Origin: Amycolatopsis iheyensis
GTDB lineage: Bacteria > Actinomycetota > Actinomycetes > Mycobacteriales > Pseudonocardiaceae
DNA: 64,000 bases
Direction: 5' to 3'
NCBI RefSeq assembly: GCF_024703995.1
Contig: NZ_JAMXQV010000027.1
Coordinates: 93,401 to 157,400, forward strand
Shown: one piece after another, positions 58,011 to 64,000 of the stretch
Layout of the letters: every line of letters begins with the position of its first letter
How positions within the stretch are numbered: position 1 is the stretch's first letter
Made by a program: the position numbers and the translations under genes
The notes under the pieces: model-generated
What the model saw: only the letters and a program-made list of their open reading frames with translations
The model's database searches: none
Told to the model about the DNA's origin: nothing

Positions 58011-59257
58011 AGTGACCTCCCGTTGCGGAGCCCGGTCGTCCGGGACCGCGCGACCAGTTCCGCGACCGAGTGGGCGAGCCCCATCGCCTGCCCGGCGTTC
58101 AGGCGGGGGTCGCAAGCCGTCTCGTACCGGGCCGGCAGGTCCGCCTCCGCGATGGCCGGGGCCCCGCCGAGGCACTCGGTGACGTCGTCGCCCGTGACCT
58201 CCACGTGGATGCCGCCCGGATGGGTGCCCAGCTGCCGGTGCACTTCGAAGAAGCCGGTGAGCTCGTCGACGATCCGCCGGAAGTGGCGCGTCTTGTAGCC
58301 GTTCGCCGACAGGTAGGTGTTGCCGTGCATGGGATCGCACTGCCAGATCACCGAAGAGCCGGAGGCGGTGACCTTTTCGACGATCGGCGGCAGCACCTCC
58401 CGGACCAGGGCGTGCCCCATCCGGCTGACCAGCGTGACGCGCCCGGGCTCGCCGTGCGGGTCGAGCCGGCGCACGTATTCGACCGCCTGCTCCGGGGTCG
58501 TCGACGGGCCGATCTTGACGCCGATGGGGTTGGCCAGCAGCTCCGCGAACGCGATGTGGGCGCCGTCGAGCTGGCGGGTGCGCTCGCCGATCCACAGGAA
58601 GTGGCCCAGCCCGCTGGCCAGGCGCGGCTCCGGCCCGGTGGTGTCCACCCCCAGCTGCGAGCGTTCGTAGTCGAGCAGGAGCGCCTCGTGGCTGACGTAG
58701 ATGTCGCCTTCGTCCGCGCCGCTGCGGCGGAACTCGCGCACGAGCGCCATCGTCTCGGCGGCGCCGGCGTGCGCGCGCAGCATCCGGTCGGGGTCGGGGG
58801 TCCGCGCCGCGGCCGTGGCTTCGGCCGAGTTGACCATGTCGCCGCGGTAGACGGGCAGGCCGTGCGCGTCGACGGTCTGGGACCGGGGCTTGGCGTACTG
58901 GCCGGCCATCCGCGCGATCTTGACGACCGGCAGCCCGGCCCGCTGTGCGAGCACCCCGGCCATCCGCGCCAGCGTCCGGAGGTTGCCGCGCTGGTGTGCT
59001 TCGGTGTTGTCGGCGAAGGTCTCGGCGCAGTCGCCGCCTTGCAGCAGGAAGGCCTCGCCGCGAGCGACCGCGGCCAGCTGCCGGGACAGCCGCGCGGTCT
59101 CCTCCGGCGTGACGATCGGCCCGGCCCGGCCCAGGGCCGCCACGACGTCCCGGGCCCGGCGCGGATCGCGCCAAAGCGGTTGCTGCGCCGCCGGTTTGCG
59201 CAACGCCGCGGCCAGCCGCCCGGCGAGGACGCCGTCCAGCGGGTGAATGTGGGTCAT
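58007..59257 (-). CDS. rifH: Type II (amino-)DAHP synthase, RifH type
   Basis: 416 aa, plant-like class II DAHP synthase. LLQGGDCAETFADN (metal Cys, about residue 75), KIARMAGQYAKPRS, DIYVSHEALLLDYE, ANPIGVKIGPST, WQCDPMHGNT and GGIHVEVTGDDVTEC are the conserved blocks. RifH makes 4-amino-DAHP from phosphoenolpyruvate and imino-erythrose 4-phosphate, the entry to the aminoshikimate route. The ATG overlaps the rifG stop (ATGA). The sequence also fits an ordinary DAHP synthase; the assignment rests on context. Confidence 0.92.
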   Translation of the reverse strand: MTHIHPLDGVLAGRLAAALRKPAAQQPLWRDPRRARDVVAALGRAGPIVTPEETARLSRQLAAVARGEAFLLQGGDCAETFADNTEAHQRGNLRTLARMAGVLAQRAGLPVVKIARMAGQYAKPRSQTVDAHGLPVYRGDMVNSAEATAAARTPDPDRMLRAHAGAAETMALVREFRRSGADEGDIYVSHEALLLDYERSQLGVDTTGPEPRLASGLGHFLWIGERTRQLDGAHIAFAELLANPIGVKIGPSTTPEQAVEYVRRLDPHGEPGRVTLVSRMGHALVREVLPPIVEKVTASGSSVIWQCDPMHGNTYLSANGYKTRHFRRIVDELTGFFEVHRQLGTHPGGIHVEVTGDDVTECLGGAPAIAEADLPARYETACDPRLNAGQAMGLAHSVAELVARSRTTGLRNGRSL

Positions 59258-60306
59258 CGACGAACCCCAGCCGACGGTCCGACGAGGTCGGCGACGGGCG
59301 TTCGCGGCATCCGCGCCAGCACGTCCGCGACCACCTCCGGCGCGACGTCGTCCACCAGCGCCGCGCCGTCCGGTCCGTCGAGGACGAACGCGAGCCCGTG
59401 GATCGCCTTCTTGTCGTGGCGCATCAACCGGATCAGGTCGGCGGTCTCGGCTTCGGCCGGCAGGGCGGTGGGCAGCCCGTAGTGCCGCACGACGTCGAGG
59501 TGCTCGGCGACCCGGTCCGGTCCGATGCGGCCGAGGGCGCCGGCGAGCCGGCCGGCGAAGACCGTGCCGATGGCCACCGCCTCGCCGTGGCGGACGGCGT
59601 AACCCGACGCCTTTTCCACCGCGTGGCCCAAGGTGTGGCCGTAGTTGAGGAGGTGCCGCAGGCCGGTGTCGCGCTCGTCCGCCTCGACGATCCGGGCCTT
59701 GAGGGTCACGCTGGCGGTGATCTGCTCGGGCAGGGTGCGCCCCCGCAGGTCCGGCGCGCCGATGAAGTGGCAGCGGGCGATCTCGCCGAGCCCGCTCAGC
59801 ATTTCCCGCCGCGGCAGGGTCGCCAGGTAGTCGGTGTCGCACAGCACCGCGCTGGGCTGCCAGTACGCGCCGGCGAGGTTCTTGCCGGCGGGCAGGTTCA
59901 CCGCCGTCTTCCCGCCGACGCTGGCGTCCACCTGGGCCAGCAGCGAAGTGGGCAGGTGGATCACCCGCACGCCTCGGTGGTACAGCGCGGCCGCGAGCCC
60001 GACGACGTCGGTGGTGGTGCCGCCGCCGCACGAGACGACGACGTCGGACCGGGTCAGCCCGAACCGGGCGAACTCGCCGCACAGCGCCTCGACAGTGGCG
60101 AGCGTCTTGTCGTGTTCGCCGTCCCGGGCGGGCAGCACGAGGCTGGGCACGCCGGGATCGGGCACCGACTCCGGTGGGCGAGCCGAGACGACGACGGCGC
60201 GCTCGGCGCCGAGCCGCCGGATGATCCCGGCGAGCGCCGTCCGCACGCCCGGACCGATGAGCACGTCGTACGAATGGTCCCTCAGCCGCAGAGAAACCGT
60301 GGTCAT
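59254..60306 (-). CDS. rifG: Amino-dehydroquinate synthase (RifG type)
   Basis: 350 aa, dehydroquinate synthase fold. NAD site SCGGGTTTDVVGLAAALYHRG, the PTSLLAQVDASVGGKTAVN block, and metal ligands in NYGHTLGHAVE (about residue 240) and RHGEAVAIG are all present. The AEVIKYG motif of AroB enzymes is replaced by GEIARCH, so the usual Lys is Arg; this probably marks the amino-substrate branch. RifG cyclises 4-amino-DAHP to 5-amino-5-deoxy-3-dehydroquinate. ATG 60306 has GGGGAC 4 nt upstream. It is the first gene of a five-gene coupled operon, behind a weaker RifZ-like box. Confidence 0.92.
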   Translation of the reverse strand: MTTVSLRLRDHSYDVLIGPGVRTALAGIIRRLGAERAVVVSARPPESVPDPGVPSLVLPARDGEHDKTLATVEALCGEFARFGLTRSDVVVSCGGGTTTDVVGLAAALYHRGVRVIHLPTSLLAQVDASVGGKTAVNLPAGKNLAGAYWQPSAVLCDTDYLATLPRREMLSGLGEIARCHFIGAPDLRGRTLPEQITASVTLKARIVEADERDTGLRHLLNYGHTLGHAVEKASGYAVRHGEAVAIGTVFAGRLAGALGRIGPDRVAEHLDVVRHYGLPTALPAEAETADLIRLMRHDKKAIHGLAFVLDGPDGAALVDDVAPEVVADVLARMPRTPVADLVGPSAGVRR

Positions 60307-60345
60307 CCTGTCCCCTTCGGCCGCCTGCGTTCCGTCCGCCTGGTC

Positions 60346-60390
60346 AGTTTTGCCGCCGTCGCCGCGGCCAACCATCACCAACGTGAGTAG
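60346..60390 (-). promoter_or_regulatory. Candidate RifZ-like box for the rifG operon
   Basis: Minus strand 60390-60373 reads CTACTCACGTTGGTGATG, which keeps both half-sites (CTACt, tGATG; 8 of 10) but not the GAG core of the other boxes. AAAACT (60351-60346), 21 nt on, is a poor -10. It is included because the position fits the other sites. Confidence 0.45.
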
Positions 60391-60460
60391 AAGTCCCGGC
60401 GGTCGGTTTCAGCTTCAGTTGCGGCAAAGATTCGGTGGCAGAAGTTTTTCCACGACTGCA

Positions 60461-60477
60461 GTAGACTGCCGCGCATG
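60461..60477 (+). promoter_or_regulatory. Probable leaderless promoter of the TetR gene
   Basis: A TAGACT hexamer lies about 7 nt before the ATG at 60475, with no ribosome site between. Short arms GGCAG and CTGCC flank the region (about 60437-60470) and might be an autoregulatory operator. Confidence 0.35.
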
Positions 60478-61152
60478 ACCGGACCGGAGCAGACCAGAGG
60501 TGAGGGACTCCGCGAGCGCAAGAAGCGGCTCATGCGGCACCAGCTGGCCAGCACGGCGGCGAAGATGTTCCTGGAGCGCGGCTTCGACTCGGTGCGGGTC
60601 GCCGAGGTGGCCGAGGCCTGCGGAGTGTCGGAGAAGACCGTCTTCAACTACTTCCCGACCAAGGAAGCGCTGGTCCTCGACCGTCTCGAAGGGACGGTGA
60701 CGGCGCTGCGCACGGAGCTGGCCGACCCGGACACTTCGCCGGCCGAGGGCGCACTGCGCATCCTCACCGCGGAGCTGGACGACATGCAGGCGTCGCTCAG
60801 CGCGGCCGAGGACCGGGCCGTGGCGATCGCCGCGCACCGGCGCTTCGGTGACCTGATCCGCGCCACGCCGTCCCTGCGCGCGCACCGCAACGACATGACG
60901 GACCGCTTCATCAGCGTGGCCGCGGAGGTGCTGGCCGCGCGGGCCGGGTGCGCGGTGGACGACCCGGAGCCGCAGATCGTGGCCGCCGCGCTGATCGGGC
61001 TGTGGCGCGTGCAGTTCTACAGCCTGCGCCGGCACCTCCACGCGGACAGCGCGCCGGAGGAGATCCACCGCGCGGTGATGGCGGACGTCCGGCGCGCGGC
61101 CGAGCTCATCGAGCCCGGCCTAGGCTCCTTCAGCGCCGTCGGGGTCAGCTGA
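60475..61152 (+). CDS. TetR-family transcriptional regulator
   Basis: 225 aa. The N-terminal helix-turn-helix is clear: LASTAAKMFLERGFDSVRVAEVAEACGVSEKTVFNYFPTKEAL (residues 22-64). The C-terminal ligand domain looks like the MftR/ActR-type subfamily seen in actinomycetes. It is divergent from the rifG operon and converges with the NmrA-type gene, overlapping it by 8 bp at the 3' ends. It lacks the RifZ-like box. It may regulate itself, the rifG promoter across the 168-bp gap, or the neighbouring reductase; the ligand is unknown. Confidence 0.92.
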   Translation: MTGPEQTRGEGLRERKKRLMRHQLASTAAKMFLERGFDSVRVAEVAEACGVSEKTVFNYFPTKEALVLDRLEGTVTALRTELADPDTSPAEGALRILTAELDDMQASLSAAEDRAVAIAAHRRFGDLIRATPSLRAHRNDMTDRFISVAAEVLAARAGCAVDDPEPQIVAAALIGLWRVQFYSLRRHLHADSAPEEIHRAVMADVRRAAELIEPGLGSFSAVGVS

Positions 61153-61957
61153 ACGCCTCGACGTGGTCCTGCGCCCACTCCCGGAAGGAGCGGGCCGGCT
61201 TCCCGGTGACCTCCTCGACGGTGGACGTCACGACGACCTCCGCGCCCAGCGCCGCGGTCATCGCCCGGACGTAGAACTCGGGCAGCTTCGGCTCGGCGTC
61301 CTCCGGGGCGAGGTCGACGACCTCGATCTCCCGCCCGACGGCCGCGCCGATCGCCTCGATGTGCTCCTGCTGGCTGAGGGCCTGCGGCCCGGTCAGCCAG
61401 TAGGCCTGGCCTTCGTGGCCTTCGCCGGTCAGGGCGCGGACGGCGACGTCGGCGATGTCACGCTCGTGGATGGTGGCCGTCCGCACCTGCAGGAACGGGA
61501 TCCGCAGCACTTCCCCGGCCCGGACCTTCGGCCCCCAGTGCAGCTGCTTCGAGGCGAACGTGGTCGGCCGCAGGAAGGTCCAGCCGAGCCCGGACGCCTG
61601 CAGGGCTTCCTCGACGGCGGCGTGCAGCTGCCCGGCCCGGCTGTTGCGCGCGGCGGGCTCGACGACAGCGGTGGAGGACAACAGGACGACGTGCTGCACG
61701 CCGGCTTTTTCCGCGGCGCCGACGAAGTCCCCGATGCGCTCGGGGTTGGCGTACAGAAAGACTTTTTCGACGCCTTCGAGCGCCGCGGGCAGGGACGCGG
61801 GCTCGCCGAGGTCGAGCCGCACCACCTCGACGCCTTCGGGCCCCCCACCGGGTTTCGGCGTCCGGCTGGTGCCCCGGACCTCGGCCCCGGCAGCCACCAG
61901 CCCGGCCGCGACCTGGCTGCCGACGTTGCCGTACGCGCCGATGACAAGAACGGGCAT
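61145..61957 (-). CDS. NmrA-like NAD(P)-binding reductase
   Basis: 270 aa, atypical SDR. The N-terminal dinucleotide motif VLVIGAYGNVGSQVAAGL (GxxGxxG) and LLSSTAV (about residue 95) are visible; the active-site YxxxK is missing, as is usual in the NmrA/azoreductase group. VFLYANPERIGDFVGAAEKAGVQHVVLLSS is characteristic. These proteins are redox sensors or quinone/azo reductases. It is divergent from the FkbM gene. A link to quinone handling in the cluster is possible but unsupported. Confidence 0.87.
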   Translation of the reverse strand: MPVLVIGAYGNVGSQVAAGLVAAGAEVRGTSRTPKPGGGPEGVEVVRLDLGEPASLPAALEGVEKVFLYANPERIGDFVGAAEKAGVQHVVLLSSTAVVEPAARNSRAGQLHAAVEEALQASGLGWTFLRPTTFASKQLHWGPKVRAGEVLRIPFLQVRTATIHERDIADVAVRALTGEGHEGQAYWLTGPQALSQQEHIEAIGAAVGREIEVVDLAPEDAEPKLPEFYVRAMTAALGAEVVVTSTVEEVTGKPARSFREWAQDHVEAFS

Positions 61958-62112
61958 GGTCTCTCCCCCAGGGTCGACGGACGTTTCAGACGAATCGCCG
62001 CCAACCTATTGTATCTATAAAATTTCAGCAACGGCATGTTTCCGCCCGCCGCAAGGTTCGCCCGCGGCGCGCTCTAGGGTCGGGCTCTCGCTGCTGTCGT
62101 CTTGGAGGTCTC
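61958..62112. other. Divergent promoter region with an AT-rich island
   Basis: 155 bp between the NmrA-type and FkbM-type genes. 62007-62030 (around TTGTATCTATAAAATTTCAG) is the most AT-rich stretch I noticed and fits the reductase promoter. A CTCTAGGGT near 62070 could be the -10 for the FkbM gene. No RifZ-like box. Confidence 0.45.
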
Positions 62113-63144
62113 GTGGCGCGGGTCGTTCCCGAGGTGGCCGGTTTCGAGCCGGCGCTGGCCCGGCGGATGCGGGCGACCGCGGGGTGCCCGGACGCGGACG
62201 GCATCCCCAAGGTCGAGCACGCCGGCGAAAGCCGCGACCACGAGGGCGGGCGGGTGCAGGTCATGCACAACGGCCTGCTCGTCGAGGAAGGCGGCTACTA
62301 CGGCGCCTGGATGACCGAGATCATCCGCGTGCTGCGCGGCCACCACGAACCGCAGGAAGAACTGGTCTTCCACCGGATCGTCGAGCGGCTGGCCGCCGAC
62401 GGCGGCGACCCGGTCATGCTCGAGTTCGGCAGCTTCTGGACGTACTACGGCCTCTGGTTCTGCCACGCTTTCCCGACTGGCCGCGCCGTCGCCCTCGAAC
62501 CGGATCCCGCCTACCTCGAGGTCGGCCGCCGCAACGCCGCGCTCAACGGCTACGGCGACCGCGTGCGGTTCGTCCAGGCCGCGATCGGCGACCGGCCCGG
62601 GGAACCGCTGGCCTTCGCGGCCGAGAGCGACGGCCGGACGTACACCGTCGCCCAGCACGACCTCGCGTCCCTGCTGGCCGCAATGGATCTTCCCCGGGCC
62701 GATCTCGTCCTGGCGGACGTCCAGGGCGCCGAGACCCTCCTGCTCGACCGCGCCCGCGGCGACCTCGAAGCGGGCCGGGTGCGGTTCCTGGTCGTCTCGA
62801 CGCACCACCACACGATCTCCGGTGACCCGCTCACCCACCAGAACGCCCTCCGGACCCTGCTCGACGCCGGCGCCCACGTCATCGCGGAGCACTCCGTCGG
62901 CGAATCTTTCAGCGGCGACGGCCTCATCGCGGTCTCCTTCGACCCGCGGGACGAGGACTTCACCGTCGCCGTCAGCCACGCCCGCCACCGCGAGTCGCTG
63001 TTCGGCGAACTCGAGCACGACCTCGCCGCCGCGCTGGCGGCACGCGCCGAAGCCGAGCGTGCCTGGCAGTCCGCCGACGGCTACGCCAAGCACCTCGAAC
63101 AGGAGCTGGCGCGGGCGGTGGCCCAGCTCGACGCCCGCGCCTGA
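62113..63144 (+). CDS. FkbM-type SAM-dependent methyltransferase
   Basis: 343 aa from GTG 62113, with TTGGAGG 5 nt upstream. The central part (about 100-290) matches the FkbM family: VMLEFGSFWTYYGLWFCHAFP, VALEPDPAYLEVGRRNAALNG, and VLADVQGAETLLLDRA. The last 60 residues (ELEHDLAAALAARAEAERAW onwards) form an Ala/Glu-rich predicted coiled coil. FkbM proteins O-methylate polyketides and glycans. It lies beyond the TetR/NmrA pair and lacks the cluster box, so membership in the cluster is doubtful. Confidence 0.87.
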   Translation: MARVVPEVAGFEPALARRMRATAGCPDADGIPKVEHAGESRDHEGGRVQVMHNGLLVEEGGYYGAWMTEIIRVLRGHHEPQEELVFHRIVERLAADGGDPVMLEFGSFWTYYGLWFCHAFPTGRAVALEPDPAYLEVGRRNAALNGYGDRVRFVQAAIGDRPGEPLAFAAESDGRTYTVAQHDLASLLAAMDLPRADLVLADVQGAETLLLDRARGDLEAGRVRFLVVSTHHHTISGDPLTHQNALRTLLDAGAHVIAEHSVGESFSGDGLIAVSFDPRDEDFTVAVSHARHRESLFGELEHDLAAALAARAEAERAWQSADGYAKHLEQELARAVAQLDARA

Positions 63145-63152
63145 GGGGTTCC

Positions 63153-64000
63153 TCACGACCGGAGCACGAACTCCGCCACGTCGAGCCCCAGCTGCCGGCC
63201 GGCTTCGTGGTCGAGCCGGGTGTGCACGCCCGCCACGATCCGGCTGAGCCCGGCCTCGTCGGCGACCGCCTGGAACGTCCCGAACCGCCGGACCACGCCG
63301 GGCAGCGCTTCCGAGCTCACCGCGAGCGGCCACCGCGGCCCGTACTCCTGCCGCAGCACCAACGCCCCCGCCTGCGAAATCACGCTGTGCGCGCCGGGAT
63401 AGGCCGGGTCGGCCGGCGTCGTCGCCAGGCTCGACCAGTCCGCGATCGCCTCGGTGGCCGGGTTTCCGTCGTCGCCGGCCAGGCGGACCGCCGTGAGCGG
63501 GCGCCAGATCCCGTAGTGGTACTTCGCTTCGTAGAACGCGATCACCGCGTCCGCGAACGCCAGGTTCAGCCGCGCGAACACCCGCGCCGCGCCCACCAGC
63601 CCGCTGCGTGAGCCACCCACCACCGATTGGGCGATCTCGTTCCAGTAGTTCCAGATCGGCGCCGCCCAGAACTTGGCCTGCTCCGTCCCGTCGGCGGTGC
63701 GGGTGGTGCTCGTGTCCCGCCCGGCCGCCGCGACTTCGTTCAGCGCCTTCGCGTACCGCGCGCTCGCCAACGCCGGGTACGGGCCCGGGCGGAACCGGTC
63801 CGCGCGGTCCAGCACGAACGGCGTCACCGCGCCCCAGTGCGTGAACGCGGCGGGCGCGAAGGCGGGCGGCGTCGGCCGGTACTGGCCGGGCCGGGTGCCC
63901 GGCGGGCGCACCGGCGGGACGGCCGCCGAGCCGTCGCCGGTGCGCAGGCCCAGCAGCAGCCGGGCGACCAGCTGCCCGGCCCGCACGCCGGCGTCGCGCG
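63153..64000 (-). CDS. Vanadium haloperoxidase/PAP2-family protein (5' end outside window)
   Basis: At least 282 aa; the frame is still open at the window edge, so the N-terminus is missing. The three PAP2/vanadate motifs are present: KYHYGIWRP (K-x6-RP), YPGAHSV (the PSGH equivalent), and SRIVAGVHTRLD (SR-x5-H-x3-D). Such proteins are vanadium-dependent haloperoxidases or acid phosphatases; most actinobacterial secreted homologues of this length have no proven halogenation. It converges with the FkbM gene, 8 bp apart. No box seen, so probably a chromosomal neighbour. Confidence 0.85.
   Translation of the reverse strand, partial: RDAGVRAGQLVARLLLGLRTGDGSAAVPPVRPPGTRPGQYRPTPPAFAPAAFTHWGAVTPFVLDRADRFRPGPYPALASARYAKALNEVAAAGRDTSTTRTADGTEQAKFWAAPIWNYWNEIAQSVVGGSRSGLVGAARVFARLNLAFADAVIAFYEAKYHYGIWRPLTAVRLAGDDGNPATEAIADWSSLATTPADPAYPGAHSVISQAGALVLRQEYGPRWPLAVSSEALPGVVRRFGTFQAVADEAGLSRIVAGVHTRLDHEAGRQLGLDVAEFVLRS

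Noticed and set aside
1..64000. tRNA, rRNA, riboswitch, transporter or NDP-deoxysugar genes
   Set aside because: I looked for these and found none that I could support.

Overview
The window is very GC-rich, with GTG/TTG starts, ATGA/GTGA gene overlaps and type I polyketide synthase (PKS) genes. It therefore comes from an actinomycete. The full set of genes for 3-amino-5-hydroxybenzoic acid (AHBA) and a RifA-like loading PKS point to the Pseudonocardiaceae, most likely Amycolatopsis; the genus is an inference. Almost the whole window (about 0-60.4 kb) is one biosynthetic gene cluster for an AHBA-primed, rifamycin-related (naphthalenic ansamycin-like) product. It appears to be glycosylated, methylated and possibly decorated with an amino-acid-derived group.

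Layout. 19-3189 (-): two tandem acyl-CoA/AMP ligases, the downstream one with a wrecked ATP-binding motif. 3298-5429 (-): an acetamidase, a translation initiation factor IF-1 paralogue overlapping a GNAT acetyltransferase gene, and a possible 17-codon leader ORF. 5829-21353 (+): a 5174-aa PKS with the RifA layout (AHBA adenylation domain, pseudo-KR and ACP, then modules 1-3 using methylmalonyl, malonyl and methylmalonyl). 21354-21886: a repeat-rich gap with two long nested palindromes. 21887-24281: a P450 and a divergent winged-helix/methyltransferase fusion. 24466-28248 (+): rifK-L-M-N orthologues. 28245-44800 (-): a glycosyltransferase and a second three-module PKS (5116 aa). 44842-46338 (-): a Rif-Orf19-like FAD monooxygenase. 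46551-54761 (+): a ligase/A/PCP fusion, P450, SDR, rifJ-type dehydratase, type II thioesterase and glycosyltransferase. 54879-60306 (-): TylF-like and MycE-like sugar O-methyltransferases, a glycosyltransferase, rifH and rifG. 60475-64000: TetR, an NmrA-type reductase, an FkbM methyltransferase and a partial PAP2/vanadium haloperoxidase-type protein, probably outside the cluster.

How it works together. RifG, H, J, K, L, M and N orthologues, spread over three operons, make AHBA. PKS1 loads AHBA and adds three units. The dead KR in module 3 and the RifA-like logic fit naphthalene-ring formation, with the FAD monooxygenase as the ring oxidase. Matching docking ends suggest that PKS1 hands over to PKS2, which adds three more units and stops at an ACP with no docking tail and no TE. 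That predicts a hexaketide, much shorter than the rifamycin decaketide. No RifF-type amide synthase is in the window, so the release step is open. Three glycosyltransferases and two sugar-type O-methyltransferases imply methylated sugars, but no deoxysugar genes are present here.

Regulation. Nine putative promoters in front of every predicted biosynthetic operon carry an 18-bp element close to the loose palindrome CTACC-N8-GGATG that I recall as the RifZ (LuxR-family) site of the rifamycin cluster. In the clear cases it lies 20-22 bp upstream of a -10-like hexamer. The acetamidase, IF-1/GNAT, TetR, NmrA, FkbM and haloperoxidase genes lack it, which helps draw the regulon. No LuxR regulator gene lies in the window.
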